Shown: positions 11,601-23,600 of the stretch, in pieces
Layout: every line of letters starts with the position of its first letter
How positions within the stretch are numbered: position 1 is the stretch's first letter
Assembly: GCA_903813345.2 (NCBI GenBank)
Contig: CAIIXF020000006.1
Span: forward strand, 32,098,024 to 32,147,847
Length of the DNA: 49,824 nucleotides
Direction: 5' to 3'
Source: Owenia fusiformis
Taxonomy: Eukaryota; Annelida; Polychaeta; Sabellida; Oweniidae
The notes under the pieces: generated by a model
Seen by the model: only the letters and a program-made list of their open reading frames with translations
Told to the model about the DNA's origin: nothing
Databases searched by the model: none
Made by a program: the position numbers and the translations under genes

Positions 11601-14600
11601 TTATAGTGTTTGTACCAACTATCAGGTGATAGCATTTGTAAATAAGTCAAAATAGCTTGTCTGTGTGTCATTTCTACTTAATTCATTTCATTCTTCCCAA
11701 ATATCCAAAATCCATTCATTCTTAAAATTCATTGGAGGTGATATTGTTAGAATAAATACGGAATGGTATTTTGCATGAAAAGGATTAATAAGTGAGATTT
11801 ACATCAATATTGGTTATTTTTACATACTGTTTTTAATTCAACAATTCACACATAATATCAAGCCAATCTCTTATATATTTATAGCACGAACAGAAGATAC
11901 CCTAAAGTGCCTCAAGTAAAGTTTTCAAATAATTTGGCTCATCTATTGCTGAGAAATCACTTGTCAAATTCCTTCCCATTTTTTGGTACAAACGCGATGA
12001 AAATTCCCATTGTATTGCTCCGGTATGGGACATTTTGACATGCTATCTTGAATTTCTTAGTACTCATATAACATTTATCTGATCTTTGATACATTTCTGT
12101 ACCTTGCTAATGATACTCCTGGGCTACTTTGTGCAAGTTTTCAAAAAATTTGGTTCATCAGTTGCCGAGAAAATACTTGGCAAAAAGTGTCTCATTTTTT
12201 TGGGACACCCTATATATGAATCTGTATTTGTCACAATGAAATATGTACCATCTGCTCTTCCCTTGAAAATATAATAGAGATATTAAAAAACATTCATTTG
12301 AGATATATCAGAATTTCCGCTGATTTAAGTTGGTGACCATTTAAAGTGCTAATTCGGTAATTTCTGTTTATTTTTTCTCACTGCTATAGATTAAACAGAT
12401 ATTGGTAAGTAAAAATAGTATTCTCTCAACTCATTCTGTTTGTTCATAAGTGGCAAAATAAGATTTCCCGGGAAAAAACATGACGTCAAGAACAGAACCG
12501 GTTATGGATTTTAATCGGCAATGCGTTATGCAACTCGAATGTAAATTCAAAAGTCTTCATGTTATACTGTGTTCTGATTGGCCAGAAAGGAGTAACGCTT
12601 ACGGAAATCACCTCATGGTTCAATGCCTTTTGGTTACAAGATTTTAGACGCCTTGAGTTATGTAATACTATCAACTGAGTGTGTTTATTTTCTATATTGT
12701 GTTCTGACTGGCCAGAAAGTAATTCTGCATGACTAGCTATGTGAAAACGTACCGCTGGGTCGGAGGCTCTAATTTAGGTATTATTTTTTTGTTTATCGGA
12801 GGAATAAACGTGGCTCCAAAGTAGTCATCTCTGAATCAATTCCTCACTTCATTGAATGCAGTTGCAATCAATTACACTAACACTTTATAAGCACGTTCGG
12901 GGATTATGAACTCCAACAACATATTCAAAACCTGTTCTGTTCGTGATGTCATGATTGACATTTAAAATTGTGTTCCCGATTTTGAACATCAAATCTCACA
13001 TTTATAAAAATGTTTACAAAAACAGTTAATGGTTCGACATGTTAGTGGTATTTACTTCATTTAGAACGTGTATAAACTGTATTTTGACCCCATGAGCATC
13101 GAACAGACACTTTAAGGGTTTCAAAGGCACAAATAATAAAGACAATACATATTTCAGATCTAATAAAGTTTCATGTTACCATACTTTAAAGAAATCTCTG
13201 AGTAAGAGAATTCCTGCTAGGCAGCCATTTTGAATTTTCTGAGGTACAAATCAGAACAAAGCACAGACGTGAACAATTCGTACCTAAAACACAGCATTGT
13301 GGTCTTGTTGACCAAGAAAGCAAGATGGCTGCAGAAAAGTTAATCAGCTCTAGAACTTATCACTGTGTAACATATGTAAAAATTTGAACGGTTTGGCTGG
13401 AAACCTGTAGACAAGTCTTGAAAGTGAAGATTTTAGGACGGAAAATCCAAAATGGCCACCTTAAAATTTACCCAGAATGCCCAAAAACCAATCAGTTCTT
13501 GACGTTGATATGTAGAAACATCCCTGAAAATTTCAGATGAATCCCTCAAATGGTTTGGCTGAAAATCTGTAGACAAGTCTTGAAAGTGAAGATTTTAGGA
13601 CAGAAAATCCAAAATGGCCACCTTAAAATTTACCCAGAATGCCCAAAAACTAATCAGTTCTTGACGTTGATATGTAGAAACATCCCTGAAAATTTCAGAT
13701 GAATCCCTCAAATGGTTTGGCTGCAAACCTGTAGAAAAGTCTTGAAAGTGAAGATTTTAGGACGGAAAATCCAAAATGGCCACCTTAAGATTTACCCAGA
13801 ATGCCCAAAAACTAATCAGTTCTTGACGTTGATATGTAGAAACATTCCTGAAAATTTCAGATGAATCCCTCAAATGGTTTGGCTGGAAACCTGTAGACAA
13901 GTCTTGAAAGTGAAGATTTTAGGACAGAAAATCCAAAATGGCCACCTTAAGATTTACCCAGAATGCCCAAAAACTAATCAGTTCTTGACGTTGATATGTA
14001 GAAACATCCCTGAAAATTTCAGATGAATCCCTCAAATGGTTTGGCTGGAAACCTGTAGACAAGCTGAAAAGTGAGATGCGCTACTCTAAATTACCTTTGA
14101 GTATAATAAAGGTATACTTCAGAAAGATCTCAAAATTGACGCAAATTCCAGTTGGCAGCCATTTTGAATTTTTTGAGGCACAAATCAGAAAAACAATACC
14201 ATATTTGTGATCTACTTTAAATTTCCTTCAATTTGAGTAGCCATACTTTGAAAAGATCAAAAAATTATTGCGAAATCCCACATAAGGCGGCCATTTTGAA
14301 TTTTACGAGGCCGAAATTAGAAAAACGATAGAACATTTGCAATTTACTCTAATTGACTTTCATTTGAGTATAATAAAGCTATACATTGGAAAGATCTCAA
14401 AATTAATGCAAATTCCTGTTTGGACATGCACAATACACCTTATTTTATTGAATCACTGCAAACACAAGAAATGAAACAATCATGAAACAATCTGATTCTG
14501 AATTATAACAGGCTGGATTGGCATGCCAGAGAGTACACTTATCTGTTCTCATTGATAAAACAAAAAGGAGCTTAAATTCTACTTTAAGTTCTATCCATGA

Positions 14601-17600
14601 CCATAAAGTGTAGCGCCAGCAATAGTAGGCATGTTGTAAAAGGTGTACTGGCCACAGTGTTTTTCCTAAGCGTCGGACCATGGGACATCTCCGATGATGT
14701 TGACCCAGGAGCTGATTTATTCTAACCAACCAGTCCACAAGACCGTCCAAGTCTGATGGCTAAGATATGCACCAAAGTCTTACCTCAAACATCAGTCCGA
14801 TCGTTGAACTTCATTTACTCAAGATTTTACTCATTATCACATCGAAAATCTTTAAAACAGACAGGATTTTTTGAAATATTTTTTTGAGTTTCAGGTCTGC
14901 AAACGAGGATAAATTGCGTAGCATAATCTATCAATAACTTCAAAAAACTGTTTTCTGATTGGTCAAAATGAATTGTGGGTAGTGACCATATGGTATTTCG
15001 TTCGATGTAAAATTTCTGATTATGGAAGCAAATTAACCGGGAATTCCAACACGGGACTTCATTACTGTCCACTAACTATTAAATAAATATAATTATAACG
15101 AGAAATTATATGGGGATTCATAAATTGATCGAGTAGGATAAATGGAGGTTAAACAATCCCGGGTGAAGATACAAACTACATTTGTTTTCGTCCAGTGTAG
15201 CAAAAGTAATTTCTGGTATTAATTTTTAAATTTCTTTTTGAACTTTTGACAAATGTCACGAAATCATACGTAGCTATCCTTTAGGTAAGTGCCAATACAT
15301 ATAGTTCTGAATTCGAAGTAACTTTAATATTTTAAGGACTGGTTGGTTTTCACTTGGACCTGTGATGTAGCAGAAGTTACAGGTCCAGATGACTGATGAT
15401 GCTTAGCCTGGACTGGTTGAAATTTTGATATTGCCAGTCCATTGGTCCTGTGATTTATATTTGCTTAGGAAAAACACTGACTGGCCAGCAATAGTATACT
15501 CAAAGTAGACACCAATTTGACTGCAAAATGATTTAATGTTATTTTTCTAATCAGGGTTTGACTTCCAGTCTAGAAACGCCTACTTTCGGTCTAGAAAAAC
15601 AATAATTTCCTCAGTATTTTTCAATCAAATACTGATGATCATCCATCAATTTCACTTTAGATTTATCTTTTCAAAGGCAGGTGACTTCATGTTCTTTTAT
15701 TCTGATTATGTTTTGAATAGAAGGGATAAGATCAATTGCTTTGACTAAATGTTTATTTTCAATTGTTTTTTCAAAATGTTTAGTGCAAAGCTTCACCTGG
15801 GTGCAAACTGGGTAGGCTTTAGGGTTTAACCGGGTGCGGCACCCAGTGAAAAGGGTCTGGGGAGATCATTAGAGTTAAATTCAACAACAATCATTAAATG
15901 TAACATCAATGAATGTTATTTGGGAAATGAATATTTTTTTCAAAATAATCTTTCTAACATTTCAAATTCAATCATGGGTATGTCTTGCATCAGTGAACCA
16001 GGCCAGTATTAGGTCATTAAACTTCCAGAAATAAACTTAACGCTGGTCCAACATCATCAATTTTTGCCGCCATTTCTCATCTGCTATCACAGCCATATGA
16101 AAGTGGTCTGATCACTTCACATAGGGTGTAAAATGTTCCAGAAATTTTTATATTTTTAACGAACCTAAATCCAGTGCAACTGTATAAAGGATAGTCAGCA
16201 GCCACAAATGGAACAGTTTGCGACAGAATAAGATTTGCACATGCAGCCATGGCAACAATCTGCCATGAGTTTTGCCATTCTCTCATTGGTTGATCATCTG
16301 GGCTTCCACCTTGTCCCTGTGCCAATGTAACACATATCTGGCCTTTTGGTGAGATTATCTTCACTGAGCTTGAAAAGACAAGATCATTTTATTATATATC
16401 AAAAGTCCATCTGCTATGGCTCATTGGGAGAAATCAAGTTACCACTGTAGCTTGTCTGGGTGACAAAGTGGTCCACAAATTGTATAATAATAATAAAAAA
16501 AGCTGTGGTGCATATAACTAAGGCTCTGTCTTGGAGTGTAAATATGGAATACCAATAGGGTATTGCTCGCCAAAATATGGCAGTAACCAAAATACAATCA
16601 AACAATACAGTTTAGTTTAGTTTTATTGTTATTTACAGTGGTAAGTTTACATCATTTAATTTGTATTGTATTGTAAAATTTTATTTAAGTGTCATGGGTT
16701 ATATAATAAATACATGTATAAAACAATTACATCATATATAAAATATCACTAAAATATACAATTATACAATTAACCCCAGACCGATAACGGCCTATAGGAC
16801 ACTGGGGACATTACCTAAACAGGTGATGTTCCCTAATCTTCAGCATTTGGCCACAGGCTTTTGCCACATATATAAAAATCCTATCATCGGACATCAATGT
16901 ATTGAATTTATCATTGTCAGAAAATTCCTGAAAGCCTGGAATTTTATTTGCTACCTTTGAAAACAAATCATTTCTGGAATTGGAGTAAAACTGACATTTT
17001 AACAAACAAGGCACAGGACGTGAACGAGATCACACCATCAAATAGGCAGACACTATGAACCAGGAAAACTGTTCTCCTATTATGTTTACAAATTTCAAGA
17101 ACAAGAAAACAAGATGGCGGCCCAAAAGTTAATCAGCTCTAGTACTTGATATCCTCTATCATTTGTGTAAATTTGAAGGAAATCCGATGAGCGGTTTTCC
17201 TGAAATGGCGATGACAAGATTTTTCGAAAAACATTCAAAATGGCCACCAGAAAATAAGATGGCCGCCCAAAAGTTAATCAGCTCTAGTACTTGATATCCT
17301 CTATCATGTGTGTAAATTTGAAGGAAATCCGATGAGCGGATTTTCTGAAATGGCGATGACAAGATTTTTCGAAAAATCTTCAAAATGGCTGCCAGAAAAC
17401 AAGATAGCCACCCAAAAGTTAATCAGCTCTAGTACTTGATATCCTCTATCATTTGTGTAAATTTGAAGGAAATCCGATGAGCGGTTTTCCTGAAATGGCG
17501 ATGACAAGATTTTTCGAAAAACCTTCAAAATGGCCACCAGAAAACAAGATGGCCGCCCAAAAGTTAATCAGCTCTAGTACTTGATATCCTCTATCATGTG

Positions 17601-20600
17601 TGTAAATTTGAAGGAAATCCGATGAGCGGATTTTCTGAAATGGCGATGACAAGATTTTTCAAAAAATCTTCAAAATGGCTGCCAGAAAACAAGATGGCCG
17701 CCCAAAAGTTAATCGGCTCTAGTACTTGATATCCTCTATCATTTGTGTAAATTTGAAGGAAATCCAATGAGCGGTTTTCCTGAAATGGCGATGACAAGAT
17801 TTTTCGAAAAACCTTCAAAATGGCCGCCAGAAAACAAGATGGCCACCCAAAAGTTAATCAGCTCTAGTACTTCATATGCTCTATCATCTCTGCGAATTTG
17901 GAGAAAATCTGATGAGCAGTTTTCCTTAAACGGCGATGACAAAAAGCGGGACGATCACGACCACGATCACGACCAGTATGACGACTATATCCCACCGATG
18001 GTGTGATAAAAATGATGTTCATCCTCTATGGCATTGGCATTACAAAGAGTACAAAGTCTTTCCGGGACTGACAAACGTTCATACCGTCCAGTTTCTATTC
18101 GTAGAGGAGTTACGCCACACCTCACAGAGGCTAGCGCTTTCCGATCCTGCATGGCAAGATGAGATGCGAGATAAGGCTCAGTACGTAGGTCATGCTTGAA
18201 CGTTCTGTAGGTTCTTAATTTGTTGCCCTGGCCTTCTGGACGTCTACCGTCATTACAGATGGTGTCATGCCAGTTTCGGAAGGCATTTTCCTTTAGTTCT
18301 GCTGCTATCATTGCAATAGGAGAGTCAATGGAAAGTGACAGATCATTTGTTAAGATGTGATGAAGGTTGTAGTACCAATTCTTAATCCTAAGCGAGCCTT
18401 GATCTCGATTCCAGTTGTAAATACGTCGTGTTAATCTACTGGGCTCCAGGGCTTCACAACGATCTTTGTATCGAGTTACTACAAGTATCTGCCGCTCGTT
18501 TGGAGAACACCATCCCATTTCAGCGCGTACAGCAAGGTTTGGGGTATACTTTCCAACTCCTAGGAATATTCTGCACGCTCTGTGGAATACCGCGTTAATG
18601 CATGCATGTTGTTTAAGTCCCCATATTTCCGAGCCGTATTCGAGGATTGGTCTCACAAGGCATTCGTACAATCTGGTAAAACACTTATAAGGGAGACCTC
18701 CAAATGCTTTATATTTCGCTGTTAAAAGTCCCAATGCACGGCTGGCAGATTGTGCAATTGATTTCGCGATCAAGGTGGTATCCATGTGCTCGTTAAAACA
18801 TAGGCCAAGGTATTTATACGATGGTTTAACTTCGATATCACTGCCGTTGTATTTCAATTTGAAGTTACTTAAAGGCACTGATCTTGGACGGAAGTGGACC
18901 ACGTTGGTTTTTGAGGTGTTCAATGACATTCTCCATTTGAAGCACCAAGCATGAAGTACATTTAACATACTTTGTATTGCCTGTTCAGAGTCACCTATGA
19001 GGGCAATATCGTCTGCGTACACGAGGATAGAGATATTTTCACCGTTGACGTCAACTCCAAGATTCAGTGATTTTATATCGTCAATAAGATCGTTTATATA
19101 CAAGTTGAACAGCAAACAAGATGTCAAACAGCCCTGTTTAAGGCCAGAATTCACCTGCAGTGGGTCGGTAAGATGTCCATTTACATTTACACAGCTTTTA
19201 ACGTCCTTGTACATGGCTTGGAGTGCGCCAATGAATCGTCCAGATATTCCGATATGACTGAGTTTATACCATAGCAAATGCCTGTCGATTTTGTCGTAGG
19301 CTTTCATTGCGTCCACGAAGCACACAAATGTGCTCTGTTTAGTCTTAATCCTATGGTCGATAACTGATGAAAGTGCATAGATGTGATCCTGACATTTTTT
19401 CCCCTTCATAAATCCATTTTGTTCGTCGTGGATAAGGTTGTTATCTGTACAGAATCTAGTTAAGCGTGTGTTTAAGATCCAACTGTAAAGTTTACAAACA
19501 GCAGAAGTAACAGTTATTCCACGAAATGTTGACGGATCACGTGGGTCAGTTCTGGCTCCTTTCGAAATAGGATGAACTATACAGTTGTTCCACTCGGTGG
19601 GCACTACGTTATTATTAAAGCAAAAGTTAAATAGCGATGTAAAGAACCGCATTGACTGTTCGTTAAGTAGGACTTCCATGGGAATCCTATCGAGGCTTGC
19701 GGCCTTTCCCAGCTTGGCTGCAAGAAAAGCAGCCTCTATTTCACTAGCTGAAATGTCAGTGTTGAGAAGACTGTTGTCTATGTTAGGATTAGCAACAGGT
19801 ACGGTGTTACAAGCTACGTGTTCCTTTGCTTCCTTGTGAAATTCATTATCGAATTCGTCAGTGTGGCTGTCTGCATATAAAGATTCAAAATCGGACTTCC
19901 ATTTATCCAAAACTAATTGTGTGTCAGTTATTATATTGCCGCTGTTGTCGTAAACTTCCATAGGAATGTTACTAGATCGTTCTGCACTAACTCCAATTTG
20001 GCCTATTTTCTTCCAGAATGTTCTCGGATCTGATGTAACAGTACGTATCATTTCCTGATGGCGCTTATATACATAATGGCGTTTTTCACGACGCTTTACA
20101 ATGTCAAACTGCTTACGCTTATATATGTAGTCCTGTTTCAAACGTTGTTTTTGGGCAGAGTTCGGTTGTGCCTTGAGCCATAGTTTCTCAGCGTTACTGT
20201 ATGCTATCCAAAGTTCATTCAGTTCAGCGGTCCAAAAAGGTCGATTTGGCCGAAAGTATTTCCGCGAATTCCCGCCTCCTGGTGTTATGACCTTGTAGGC
20301 AAGTTTTCCATCCATCTCATTGGATAATAGTTTCCTATAATTGCCATAAATGCTATCCAATGCCTGTTGCGATTGGTCAGCATGAGTAATCCTATTAAGT
20401 AACCCGTCGATTTCATGCACCACGTCATCAGTCAACATGAAATCACGTGGTATATTACTGGTGTCGTGTTTATGATATACACTATTTTGATTTGAACAGC
20501 CACCTGATTGGTCAGTCAGATTATAAACATTTTCTGAACTTGTTGACGCATTATGTCTTACTTTAAACTTCCAAAACAATAACGAGTGATCTGGCAATTG

Positions 20601-23600
20601 TACATCAGGAACAATACCAATTGAATTACACAAGTTTGACATGGTACATACATTTAACTCAGTAAACAAAGATAAAGACATGTGAGGTACAATACAATAA
20701 TCAACAACTGAATGGCTCTGTGGCGAAATATACGTAAAATCGTTATGTACATAATTTCTCCCATTAAGAATACAGCAATTTACATCTTGTAAAAATTCAA
20801 GCAATTTGGCACCATAGGCGTTTTGTTTAAAATCAACAACATTTCTATCACCTAAATTATCTATGCCTGCAATATAATCAAGACCATTGCCAATTCTGGC
20901 GTTACAATCAGTACATATGAAATATTCACCTAAATCTTGGTACAAATAAATATGTGTCAGAAGATTATCAAAAAATAGATCTGGGTTACTCCTCACACAA
21001 CCTTCTGGAGGCAAATAGGCGACACAAGTACAGAATGTTTTTTGCATGTTTACCTTATCTTTGAACTGTAGCCATAAAATACCTTCAATATCACTATTCA
21101 AAATACTGATTTCGTAATGATTCATCAAAGAATTTCGCACTAAAAAACCAACACCACCAGAGCCTATTCTGGCTCTTATATGCTTAGATCTATTGTTCCC
21201 AAACCATGTCATACCAGGAACTGAAATAACATCATTATTTATTAAGTGAGTCTCTGCTATTCCAAGTATGTCAAATGAGTTAAAGCGAATCATGGCACAC
21301 AAAGTCTGGTACTTATCACTATAGGGTTGTGTTGGAAATCCTCTAACATTCCAAAAGCCTGCGACCAATGTGTCCTATTGTTGGCTTTGGGTTAAGCGTT
21401 CATTACTTGTTGACTGAGGTAACACTGGTGGGATAGGTTTAGAAGCCATTCTACGATTAGCCCCTGTGTTAGTCTTAGATTTGGCCTTACCACCATTTCG
21501 CTGATTGGTCCCATTAGCGCGTACTCTTCCCGACGGAGGGATAGATGTAGCAGTATAATCTGTGGTGGCATCTGGAGCTATTGTGGCAACTGGAGCTGCT
21601 GTGGCAACTGGAACCGCTGCCGCAACTGGAACAACTGGAGCTGTTGTGGCGACTGGAGCTGTTGTGGCAACGGGAGCTGTTGCAACAATAGGGGCCGAAC
21701 TTAAGACCTGACGATTAACAGTTCCCTGCAGCGATTTGACATGGGACTCGACGCTCTGATGTATCATTTTACGCATTAATCGTTCCTGACTCAGTGCTTC
21801 AGGGGATTTGGCAACGTTAATATATACAGATTTAAATTCAGCAGAGTTTTTCAATACTCGTTTTTGTTTCAAAATTATATGAAGATCATCATTGTTTCCA
21901 ATTGATAAAAAAGTGACTCTGGGTCTCGTTGCTCCTACTCGAACGGTCCCAACGCGTCTTGCAGGGCCTATTTGCAGATTACCAATCTTAAAGCCAAGGC
22001 ACCTGGTAATAAGATCGTCCACACTAGTCGACTCAGGTAGATTAAAAATAGCCAATTCAGGCTTTTGTTGCAGACTTACCGACGCACTCCTGCTGTCAGT
22101 ACCACCACTGACCTTAGTGTTAGTCTCGATTTTATCCAAGCGAGAAAATGACGACGTGACCTGTTGTTCGATTTTATCCACACTGTCGTTCAGTTCGTTG
22201 GATATCCTTGAGATATTGCGCCCAAATTCGTTACGGATGGCCATTTCTGACGTAGATACCACGTCGGTGGCAATGGCTTTTATACGCTCATCTTGTTTGT
22301 CCATATTATCTAGTACACGGTTTAACATGTTAAAAATTGTATTCAACGTTACTGTTTGGGTTGGGTCACTGTTATTGGGGCTACCTGAGGTCTGCTTTAT
22401 TCGCTTATTTGCCTGGTCACCATCTTGAATATCATCCTCGTCATCAGGGCGTGACCGTTTCAAGAAGGGATTGTTCGATGGAGAGTCCACAATTGACGCC
22501 ATAATCCTTTTCGATAGCACTCTTAGTACTTCATACAGTTCCCCAGACCTCTTAGAGTTAAAATAAGTATCACAGTCGACTAAAAATTGCACAGATAGCT
22601 TCACTAAAAATTCCACTTTTCTTACTTTTGGCGCATGCATGCGCACTCCCTCCCTATATTAATACAGTACAATACAAAAGAAAAGTAATAAAATAACAGC
22701 CCAGCCCACATGGGCTTATCAACCACTAAATTAAAGATATTTGTTTATAAATATTACATCTTTTTTTTCACACAAGTCTAATTCATTTAATATTGTAAAT
22801 TGCATTGCCCAGGCATTTTTTTCAAATAAATACTGAAACTACTCAAGTTCTACAGTTGATTCTCTTTCTTAAAAAATTTGATGATTTTGTAAATATTTTT
22901 GCCTTATTTCTTTATAAAACGTGCAATGAAAAATAAAATATTCCTCATCCTCAATGTTGCCAGATTTACATAAAGTACAATTTCTATTTTCCAACTTTTC
23001 ATTTCTAAATCTACCCGTTTCAATTTCGAGTGGCAAAATTTCCATGCGTAATTGTGCCATTAAAGATCTTTCTAACTTAGATAAAAGCAATAAATATGAC
23101 TCAGTTTTGTTTGAGGATTTGAATTTTACATATGTTCTTAATTTTGGTTTCTTGTGAATTAAATCATTCCAAGTTTTGTTATATGTATCTAGAAGTTTCT
23201 TTTTAACATTTTTTATATAACAATACTCTAAATTCTCAAAATTTTCTTGACAGCCACATCTATTAAAATTTTTTTTGAGCGCTTGACTTCATTTACTATT
23301 TACAATTCTATCCCATTTAAATATTTATTTTGCAATTCTGTTATCGGACATCATTATTATTCTATTAAAGGTTCGAATAATTTCCTAATCTTTTTCAATT
23401 TCTAAGGGAGTCCAAGCAAAATCGCCATGCAATGCATCAAGTGGTACAAATTTATGAACTCCTGCAAAATATCGTTGGGCTCTATTTAGTACATTATTGC
23501 TAACTGATGAACAGTGATACACTCCCCAAACACCTACTCCGTAATGGAGAACAGGCAAAACACAAACATTAAATAATTTAGTGAATGTTTTATATCCAAG

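Larger units (their letters stand above)
16620..22660 (-). mobile_element. Two-ORF non-LTR retrotransposon (LINE) split by a 1-kb insertion
   Basis: Reading 22660 to 16620 on the minus strand: ORF1 (coiled coil plus RRM-like), ORF2 (APE endonuclease, reverse transcriptase, C-terminal CCHC knuckle) and an AT-rich 3' UTR ending in AACTAAACTAAACTG. It sits in intron 2 of FDXACB1 in the gene's own orientation. It is nearly full length apart from a 1,001-bp hairpin-ended element at 17007-18007 in the ORF2 3' part. The ORFs are otherwise open, suggesting a fairly young copy. The clade is not resolved from motifs alone. Confidence 0.88.

Noticed and set aside
14445-14750. 101-codon minus-strand open frame
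   Set aside because: No recognisable domain; overlaps a degenerate inverted repeat (GTGTTTTTCCTAAGC, AACCAACCAGTCC).
16363-16363. Alternative acceptor for FDXACB1 exon 3 at AG|TGAAG
   Set aside because: It would break the reading frame with exon 2; the AG five bases upstream gives an in-frame join.
17159-17942. Series of 67-87 codon open frames repeating every 145 bp
   Set aside because: They are translations of the minisatellite unit in register; no start, domain or codon signal independent of the repeat.
17985-18007. Native C-terminus YHTIGGI of LINE ORF2
   Set aside because: Those codons are the terminal hairpin of the inserted family D element; the real C-terminus is at 16811-17006.
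21892-22428. 178-codon plus-strand open frame
   Set aside because: Antisense shadow of LINE ORF1, which has coiled-coil and RRM-like features on the other strand.
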